Shown here in pieces: positions 1 to 5,030 of a DNA stretch of 6,132 nucleotides; position 1 is the stretch's first letter, and each line of letters starts with the position of its first letter. This DNA is from Chlorobiota bacterium (GTDB taxonomy: Bacteria > Bacteroidota > Bacteroidia > Bacteroidales > JAADJA01), in NCBI GenBank assembly GCA_030592565.1, contig JAUVIX010000244.1, forward strand, positions 1 to 6,132. The letters are read 5' to 3'. The position numbers and the translations under genes are program-made. The notes under the pieces were generated by a model. That model had not been told where the DNA came from. It made no database searches and saw only the letters and a program-made list of their open reading frames with translations.

Positions 1-1491
1 TATTTGAATCAGAATTACGGTATTTTCCCGCATATCTACACACCTCCCTTCTCTCCCGACACAAATTATACTAATCTGATAGTTCAGGCATTCAATAATG
101 GTGTTTCTTTTGTAAATTATACCGGCCATTGCAGCATGTTTGGCTTTTCAAGTCCACCATTAAATATCGGGCATATTGCAAATTTTACAAACGAACATAA
201 ATATCCTCTCGTTGTTGGAAATTGTTGCTCATCAGCTTCCTTTCATCTGTCTTGTTTCGGAGAAGAAATTGTCAGGGTGGCCGATAAGGGAGCCTTAAGT
301 TATATTGGGGCAGCAAATAGTACATACTGGGATGAAGATTATTGGTGGATGGTGGGATTTAAAGATATTTCTTCAAATCCTCAATATAATAGTGATAATC
401 TGGGTTTGATTGATAGCTGGTTTCACACAAACGGAGAACCTACAAATGAGTGGTTTATAACACAGGGGCAATTTACTGCTGCCGGAAATCTTGCTGTTAC
501 GCAGTCAGGCTCAAGTATGAAAACATATTATTGGGAGGCTTATAATCTTCTTGGCGACCCCTCGGTGATGATTTATGTTCCTGAACCACCTTTACCCTCA
601 GTCACCTATGATCCATCTATATCACCCGGTACTGAAACTTTTACTGTTACTGCCGAACCATGGCTTTATGCAGCAATATCAATGAACGGTATTTTGCATG
701 GGGCGGCGTTGGCAAATGAAAATGGAATTGCCGAGATTGAGATTTTTACTCCATTCACGGAAGCCGGAACGGCAGATATTGTTGTTACAGGTCAAAACAA
801 AGAACCATTTTTCGGGACTGTACAGGTAGAAGCTGCACAGGGAGCTTATGTGCTGCTGCAATCCTTTGAAATTGACGACTCTAACGGCAACAATGATGGA
901 AAAGCTGATGCCGGAGAAAATATTCTTCTGAACGTCACACTGTTTAATTTCGGAAATACAGCCACAACCGACATAACTGCAATTTTATCAACTGTTGATA
1001 CAAACATATTTTTAACAAACAACACTAGTACTTGGCCACCACTGGATCCGGGAGCTTCAGAAAATAAAAACGCTGCTTTTTCGTTTGATGTAGGTGAATT
1101 TTTTGTTAGCGGCCACATTGCAGAGTTTAATCTGGAGATAACTGATGATGGCAATACATGGAATTCAGAGTTTTCGGTAACTCTTCACTCTCTGATAACA
1201 GAGTTGCCTGAACTACAAACTACTGAACCAATCACCGGTATTGTAATCTATCCAAACCCGTTTAAAACTCAGTTTACTGTTAAATACGAACTGGCAGAAA
1301 CTGCTGAAGTTTGTATTTCAATTCTTGATTTGATGGGGAAGCAATATTCCACTATTAAGCCCACTTACAGACAAACTGCGGGAAAACATAAAATAGTACT
1401 TAATGTCGGCGATATGCGACCGGGAATTTATCTCTGCAAAATCCAATCCGGAAATCACACAGTTATTAAACGAATTGTACTTACCAGATAG
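1..1491 (+). CDS. Gingipain-family (peptidase C25) secreted cysteine peptidase with T9SS sorting domain, 5'-truncated by window edge
   Basis: The reading frame is open from base 1, so the true start lies upstream and about 496 C-terminal residues are visible. Residues are numbered here from the Leu codon at 4. The end of a C25 catalytic domain is recognisable: NYTGHCS carries the expected catalytic His42 (127-129). A GNCC motif follows, and its second Cys, C75 (226-228), lies 33 residues after the His, the same spacing I recall for the gingipain His/Cys pair. LLGDPS (182-187) is the usual closing motif of the domain. An Ig-like domain follows (about 200-276), then a beta-sandwich opening with an Asp/Asn/Gly-rich loop (291-305) that may bind calcium. 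Residues 410-495 form a T9SS type A sorting domain (YPNPF near its start, PGIYLCKI and a basic KRIVLTR end). The inferred role is a secreted or surface-anchored endopeptidase. Oddity: the residue after the catalytic His is Cys rather than the usual Gly. The neighbouring gene is convergent, 12 bases away. Confidence 0.9.
   Translation, partial: YLNQNYGIFPHIYTPPFSPDTNYTNLIVQAFNNGVSFVNYTGHCSMFGFSSPPLNIGHIANFTNEHKYPLVVGNCCSSASFHLSCFGEEIVRVADKGALSYIGAANSTYWDEDYWWMVGFKDISSNPQYNSDNLGLIDSWFHTNGEPTNEWFITQGQFTAAGNLAVTQSGSSMKTYYWEAYNLLGDPSVMIYVPEPPLPSVTYDPSISPGTETFTVTAEPWLYAAISMNGILHGAALANENGIAEIEIFTPFTEAGTADIVVTGQNKEPFFGTVQVEAAQGAYVLLQSFEIDDSNGNNDGKADAGENILLNVTLFNFGNTATTDITAILSTVDTNIFLTNNTSTWPPLDPGASENKNAAFSFDVGEFFVSGHIAEFNLEITDDGNTWNSEFSVTLHSLITELPELQTTEPITGIVIYPNPFKTQFTVKYELAETAEVCISILDLMGKQYSTIKPTYRQTAGKHKIVLNVGDMRPGIYLCKIQSGNHTVIKRIVLTR
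1231..1488 (+). other. T9SS C-terminal sorting domain (type A) of the C25 peptidase
   Basis: The 86 residues open with ITGIVIYPNPF, continue with a beta-sandwich (CISILDLMGKQ) and end with RPGIYLCKIQSG and KRIVLTR. This is the canonical motif order for export and surface attachment through type IX secretion. Confidence 0.9.
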
Positions 1492-1503
1492 CTCAGTTGA
1501 GGA

Positions 1504-1869
1504 CTAAAATGGCAAATCATCTCCTGTATCCGAATCTGTATCAAGGAATTCTGGAGGTGCAGCCTCAGGGGGAGGCGTATCAAGACCCGGAAGATCGGAC
1601 GAGGCCGATGCTTTAACAAGTCGCCAGGCTTTCACATCAGTGTACCAGCGCCCGTTATACTCACGGCTTTCGATATTTATACTCACAGTAACAGCATCAT
1701 TTTCTGCAAAGCTTTTTAAATCTATCTTATCTCCCCAAACAGAAATACAAACCTTTTTGGGATACTGATCTTCTGTTTCAATTACAAAATCCTGCTTTTT
1801 CCAGGTACCGTTCCTTCCTTCGCCTGTTACTTCGGGTAATACTTGTACTATTTTTCCTGATATTTCCAT
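1504..1869 (-). CDS. DUF3127 family protein, small OB-fold-like protein with SSB-type acidic tail
   Basis: The product is 121 aa from the ATG at 1869. The frame extends 10 codons further to a TTG at 1899, but the ATG gives the N-terminus MEISGKIVQVLPEVTGEG that is typical of the family, and the TTG overlaps the probable -7 promoter element, so I chose the ATG. Residues 1-86 form a compact beta-rich domain (GTWKKQDFVIET, ISVWGDKID, YNGRWYTDVKAWRL) matching my memory of DUF3127, a Bacteroidota family of unknown function. Residues 87-113 are a Pro/Ala/Asp-rich disordered linker. The extreme C-terminus is TGDDLPF, closely resembling the acidic tip of SSB (DDDIPF in E. coli), which recruits DNA-repair and replication partners. 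A cytoplasmic nucleic-acid-linked role is plausible but inferred. There is no signal peptide. No Shine-Dalgarno is visible, which is usual in this phylum. Confidence 0.88.
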   Translation of the reverse strand: MEISGKIVQVLPEVTGEGRNGTWKKQDFVIETEDQYPKKVCISVWGDKIDLKSFAENDAVTVSINIESREYNGRWYTDVKAWRLVKASASSDLPGLDTPPPEAAPPEFLDTDSDTGDDLPF

Positions 1870-1896
1870 TGTGATAGTTATTATGAATTCTGTTTG

Positions 1897-1922
1897 CAAA
1901 AATACCTAATTTTTTCAAACAA
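1897..1922 (-). promoter_or_regulatory. Candidate Bacteroidota-type promoter for the DUF3127 gene
   Basis: On the minus strand TATTTTTG (1904 down to 1897) fits the TAnnTTTG -7 consensus exactly. A TTG (1922-1920) lies 15 nt upstream, shorter than the usual 19-21 nt, so the -33 half is weak. The predicted transcript would start near 1890, giving a leader of about 20 nt before the ATG at 1869. Confidence 0.45.
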
Positions 1923-2061
1923 TTGTCATCCCTTTTTTTGTGATTATTTATAAAGAAAAGTTACCGTTAACTTGAAAAAGCAACCGAAAACTGATTTATC
2001 ACAATTTATAATGATTCCATATAAATTATGTAATCAACTGTCATTCACCCCTCCATTTTAT

Positions 2062-2069
2062 TAGTTTTG
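2062..2069 (+). promoter_or_regulatory. Possible second -7 element, TAGTTTTG
   Basis: The octamer matches TAnnTTTG. The best -33 half is CTG at 2038-2040, 21 nt upstream, instead of TTG. It is weaker than the promoter 60 bp downstream and may be chance in this AT-rich region. Confidence 0.2.
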
Positions 2070-2101
2070 TTGTCAGCATTTAACATATCTAAAAATCCAT
2101 A

Positions 2102-2133
2102 TTTGACAAACCTGTTTTGATTTTGTATGTTTG
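2102..2133 (+). promoter_or_regulatory. Strong Bacteroidota-type promoter, TTTG-N20-TATGTTTG
   Basis: TTTG at 2102-2105 is followed after exactly 20 nt by TATGTTTG at 2126-2133. Both elements and the spacing satisfy the Bacteroides housekeeping consensus (TTTG, 19-21 nt, TAnnTTTG). The predicted start is near 2138-2141. The first gene downstream is the lipoprotein at 2467, which implies a structured leader of about 330 nt. Alternatively the site drives an unrecognised small RNA. No better promoter is visible closer to 2467. Confidence 0.6.
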
Positions 2134-2154
2134 TAATCTAAATCACATCACACT

Positions 2155-2190
2155 CAGGTGGAGTCTCCTGCACCCCTTTTTCAGGAGGAC
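2155..2190 (+). promoter_or_regulatory. Leader hairpin with two competing pairings
   Basis: TCCTG (2166-2170) can pair with CAGGA (2182-2186), extended by GTC (2163-2165) with GAC (2188-2190) across a one-base bulge, leaving an 11-nt loop. The same CCTG (2167-2170) can instead pair with CAGG at 2155-2158, and GGTG (2157-2160) could pair with CACC (2171-2174). The arrangement could be a conformational switch, but the stems are short and function is unproven. Confidence 0.35.
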
Positions 2191-2210
2191 ACAGATTGAA
2201 GAAAAAGAAT

Positions 2211-2245
2211 ACAGACCCCGATCTGTAAATTCGTTCTTTGAATTT
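2211..2245 (+). other. Two adjacent small stem-loops in the leader
   Basis: ACAGA (2211-2215) pairs with TCTGT (2222-2226) around a 6-nt loop. Directly after it AAATTC (2227-2232) pairs with GAATTT (2240-2245) around a 7-nt loop. They lie between the predicted promoter and the palindromic element. No T-run follows, so they do not look like a terminator. Confidence 0.3.
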
Positions 2246-2257
2246 GTATTGTCAATA

Positions 2258-2424
2258 CGTCATTGCGACGCATCCTCGGGCAGGCTTAAGCTTAGGAATG
2301 CGATAGCAATCTGCCAAAAAGGAAACGTCATCGCGAATTCCATAAATACGGAATGTGGCGATTTGTTAATTGTTTGGGCAGTCTTTCATAGCAAACAGAT
2401 TGCTTCGCTTCGCTCGCAATGACG
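2258..2424. repeat. Nested palindromic repeat element (REP/MITE-like), 167 bp
   Basis: The ends are perfect 11-bp inverted repeats: CGTCATTGCGA (2258-2268) and TCGCAATGACG (2414-2424). Inside them GCAATCTG (2306-2313) is the inverted copy of CAGATTGC (2396-2403), CTGCC (2311-2315) pairs with GGCAG (2377-2381), and a central hairpin (about 2332-2366) pairs ATCGC/ATTCC with GGAAT/GGCGAT. The right end contains TTCGCTTCGC. The GTCATTGCGA...GCAATCTG signature resembles, from memory, short dispersed palindromic repeats seen in many bacterial genomes. There is no transposase, so it would be non-autonomous. If transcribed from 2102-2133 it would fold into a long hairpin just upstream of the lipoprotein gene. 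Confidence 0.7.
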
Positions 2425-2466
2425 GACATATAATACCTTATTTTATTAATCTTTAATTTTAAAATT

Positions 2467-3534
2467 ATGAGAAAACCCATTCTATCAATCGTTTCTGTAG
2501 CTGCAATTATCGTAGCAGCATTAGCAATTAATTCCTGTAATAAGCAGGATGAGTTAAAACAAACAAACATTAATAAAAATGATGAAGCCAGGATTGTGTT
2601 TCAAAAAGTAACAAAATTTATTGACAAAGTTAAATACATAAAAGAAAATCCGGATTTTAAAAGTGGGGAGGAGGTGTCTGTTGATAGTGCTTTATGGTAT
2701 CTGAATGCGGGATTTAATTTTGAAATGTCTGCACCAGATAATGTGTATAACGCATTCTATGTTGACTCATCACTCGTTTTATTGCCCGTTGGACAGGAGG
2801 GATTAGTTCACTTTAATGATATTATGACTGCATACAGTTTAATTGAAGATACTATGAATATGATTTTGAGTGATGCACCATTTGATGAAAAAGATAAAAA
2901 GTTTACTTTTATTGAAGTAAAAAGTGTTGATAATTCAAATATTTTATTAAAGAATACAACTATTATCGGAGAAAAGGGCATTGATCCAGGGTCGGATTAT
3001 CCTCCATTTGAAGAAGGGAACAACTGGATTTATGGAAATAATTTAGGGAAATGTGATGATCCAACATTATATTATGATGCCGGAGATACATTGCGTGATA
3101 TTATAAATTCCAGAAGACCGATCTATATTCACGATGAAGGACACATTGTGATTTATTCTAATCCTGTCACAATTACGCACATTAATGGAAATCATATAGC
3201 ATTTTACAACGGAACAAATACTAATAATTATAACTTCTTGCTATTCTACGTTAATGAGAATAATTGTCCACCCGAAAATCCCGACTGTTTGGATGATTAT
3301 TGGTATTGTCTTGAATATGATGAACTCAACAATTATTATTACAGTACCTCAGAAGCAATTTATGATGTAATTCCAAATTCGCAGCAATACTGGCCTGAAG
3401 CATACGAGAAGACATTTATGCATTTGGATACTTTATATGGGCATAATTACCAGATTAACCAAAAAGAACATCGCGTTCACGATATTAAGTATATACACTA
3501 TGCAAAAAGACATGTATATGATCCAGGAGAGTAA
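2467..3534 (+). CDS. Hypothetical lipoprotein, surface-exported candidate
   Basis: The product is 355 aa from an ATG preceded by an AT-rich sequence with no Shine-Dalgarno. Residues 1-23 are a lipoprotein signal peptide: MRKP, a hydrophobic core (5-21), then lipobox INSC with acylated Cys24. The following residues NKQDE place a Lys/Gln and two acidic residues near the lipid, resembling the Bacteroidota lipoprotein export signal that sends lipoproteins to the outer face of the outer membrane. The segment SALWYLNAGFNFEMSAP (about 75-91) recalls a family of hypothetical proteins from Bacteroidota metagenomes, but I cannot name a domain. The mature part has four Cys, at 196, 267, 274 and 281, the last three spaced exactly 7 apart, so disulfides are possible. 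The C-terminus is rich in Tyr, His and Asn. It is first of three co-directional genes. Its 3' end abuts or overlaps the next gene. No sorting domain is present, consistent with lipid anchoring. Confidence 0.88.
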   Translation: MRKPILSIVSVAAIIVAALAINSCNKQDELKQTNINKNDEARIVFQKVTKFIDKVKYIKENPDFKSGEEVSVDSALWYLNAGFNFEMSAPDNVYNAFYVDSSLVLLPVGQEGLVHFNDIMTAYSLIEDTMNMILSDAPFDEKDKKFTFIEVKSVDNSNILLKNTTIIGEKGIDPGSDYPPFEEGNNWIYGNNLGKCDDPTLYYDAGDTLRDIINSRRPIYIHDEGHIVIYSNPVTITHINGNHIAFYNGTNTNNYNFLLFYVNENNCPPENPDCLDDYWYCLEYDELNNYYYSTSEAIYDVIPNSQQYWPEAYEKTFMHLDTLYGHNYQINQKEHRVHDIKYIHYAKRHVYDPGE

Positions 3535-5020
3535 TTTGCCCAAATATATGATAACAATAGTGTTATTATTGTTCTCAGAAATGTTATTTCCGCAAAACGG
3601 AGGAGGTTATGAAATCATTATTGATGATGATTATCATTCATCTCCTTCTTGCATAATAAATTATGACTCTAATATCATATTAACAGGTTTTCAAAGACCA
3701 CTTAATAGTATATATGGAAGTAAAACTTGTATATATAAAATTAATAATTGGGGAGATACAACATCAATGCATTATTCCATTGGTTATGATTCGACAGTAT
3801 TTTTTAAAAGTGTAATTAGATTAACAAATAATCATTTATTAGTATTTGGAGCTTATGGAAAAATAGAATGGACCAATAAGCAAACAAATGCAATAATGGT
3901 TTTGGAATTAGACAGTGAATTAAATATATTGTGTAGAAAGAATTACCCATTACCACAAAATTATTGGGATCCTTTATTTAAAGTTTCTATAACAGAAGAT
4001 AGCACAATATATTTGGCCGGGTCATTCAAGATAGACGGTATTTCTTCATTGGAAAGACTGTTTTTAATGAAATTTGATACACAAGGCGACACATTAATGA
4101 CAAAATTTCCCGATTATCCTATTGGTAATCCCACAAGAGTTTATGATATTATGAACCGTGAAAACTCAAACGGGATACTTGCTTATGCCACCGGATTTTC
4201 GTATGAAGTATTGCAAGTTTTGGAAATTGATAGTTGTTTTAATATGAATATATCAGATATTATTGATCCTCTTAATTCTATTTGTTATAACTTCAACGTA
4301 AAACCATTTACTGACAGTACTTATCTGATGTCATCTGATTCTTATGAATCAGGAAATAAAAATAAAATTACGAACGATATTCAGGTTGACATTATGAGCT
4401 ATGAACATGAGTTTCTTACAAGACGTTTCCTGGGACGTCCTGACACTAGTGATATTCCGGCTTGGATTAATGCAATAGATTTTACCGATAAAAACAATAT
4501 TTGGGTGTTTGGAGCTTTGGATCATCTTCCATCAGATCCGATTTATGCCGAGGCATTTGTTTATTTACTTGACAGTACACTTGAGGTAAAAGGACTTAAG
4601 TATTTTGAAGGAGATATAAGCTATAATGCTTCACTTACTAATGCGACACCCGATGGTGGATGTGTTTTAGGGGGATTTCTTACTGACTGGCAGAACAATC
4701 AATCCGGAGATATGGACATATGGATAAAAAAAGTTTTTCCTGAAGATATCCTTACCAATGCCGAAGACACACCCGACCCTAATGATCGGGATGTATTGGT
4801 TTATCCCAATCCTTTTACTGATAAACTGATAATTAAAACTATCAGGAAAGGTCTTAAATTTTCACTTTTTACAATAAACGGAATAACTGTTTTGGAAACG
4901 AAAATTGAAAATAATATGACCTTTGAGTTAAATGCTTCTATCCTTGAAAAGGGAACATATATTTACAAAATAACATATAAAAACAGAGTAATTCAAACTG
5001 ATAAACTAATTAAGTTTTAA
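3518..5020 (+). CDS. T9SS type A sorting domain protein, probable beta-propeller
   Basis: The product is 500 aa from the ATG at 3518, overlapping the preceding gene by 17 nt. The start is uncertain. A TTG at 3536 has an AGGAGAG Shine-Dalgarno-like sequence (3525-3531) at good spacing and gives a neat signal peptide (MPKYMITIVLLLF...), and the ATG at 3548 is also possible. Starts at 3437-3500 would add an implausible extension. Numbering from 3518, the hydrophobic core is residues 11-24 with cleavage near LFPQ (23-26). The body has recurring motifs in which a hydrophobic strand ending in Gly is followed by a strand such as IMVLELD or LFLMKFD (strand positions about 104, 165, 329 and 381), as in blades of a beta-propeller. 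No catalytic motif is recognised. Residues 425-500 are a T9SS type A sorting domain (VYPNPF, then GTYIYKI and a basic end). Expected location: secreted or anchored on the cell surface. It is strongly AT-rich. Confidence 0.85.
   Translation: MIQESNLPKYMITIVLLLFSEMLFPQNGGGYEIIIDDDYHSSPSCIINYDSNIILTGFQRPLNSIYGSKTCIYKINNWGDTTSMHYSIGYDSTVFFKSVIRLTNNHLLVFGAYGKIEWTNKQTNAIMVLELDSELNILCRKNYPLPQNYWDPLFKVSITEDSTIYLAGSFKIDGISSLERLFLMKFDTQGDTLMTKFPDYPIGNPTRVYDIMNRENSNGILAYATGFSYEVLQVLEIDSCFNMNISDIIDPLNSICYNFNVKPFTDSTYLMSSDSYESGNKNKITNDIQVDIMSYEHEFLTRRFLGRPDTSDIPAWINAIDFTDKNNIWVFGALDHLPSDPIYAEAFVYLLDSTLEVKGLKYFEGDISYNASLTNATPDGGCVLGGFLTDWQNNQSGDMDIWIKKVFPEDILTNAEDTPDPNDRDVLVYPNPFTDKLIIKTIRKGLKFSLFTINGITVLETKIENNMTFELNASILEKGTYIYKITYKNRVIQTDKLIKF
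4790..5017 (+). other. T9SS C-terminal sorting domain (type A) of the propeller protein
   Basis: The 76 residues open with DVLVYPNPF, contain the central LFTINGITVLE strand pair and end with KGTYIYKI plus VIQTDKLIKF. This is the usual length and motif order of the signal recognised by the T9SS translocon and cleaved on attachment to the surface. It shows the same order as the sorting domain at 1231-1488 but with quite different residues, so the two are not a recent duplication. Confidence 0.85.
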
Positions 5021-5030
5021 AAAAAACATT

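Larger units (their letters stand above)
1870..2466. other. Intergenic region of about 600 bp without a credible gene
   Basis: This AT-rich stretch separates two divergent genes, DUF3127 on the minus strand and the lipoprotein on the plus strand. It holds promoter-like sites for both directions, a small palindrome at 1958-1973 (AAGTTA/TAACTT with a CCGT loop), leader hairpins at 2155-2245 and a large palindromic element at 2258-2424. The only sizeable open frame (2117-2422, plus) begins with TTG, has no family resemblance and runs through the palindromic element, so I do not call it a gene. Confidence 0.8.

Noticed and set aside
679..1154. Two minus-strand open frames inside the peptidase gene
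   Set aside because: They lie antisense to a clear C25/Ig-like/sorting-domain reading frame and have no family resemblance.
1489..1506. Possible bidirectional terminator between the convergent stops
   Set aside because: Only a 4-bp stem (CTCA/TGAG) with a 2-nt loop is present and there are no T-runs.
1958..1973. AAGTTA/TAACTT stem-loop considered as a terminator or operator
   Set aside because: The 6-bp AT-rich stem has no proper U-run for either strand and no gene ends nearby; an operator role cannot be supported from one site.
2117..2422. Open frame of 101 codons on the plus strand
   Set aside because: It starts with TTG, overlaps the promoter's -7 element and reads through the palindromic repeat; the product has no recognisable domain or compositional sense.
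2328..2570. Minus-strand open frame crossing the lipoprotein start
   Set aside because: It is antisense to the lipoprotein signal peptide and the palindromic element; coding is unlikely.
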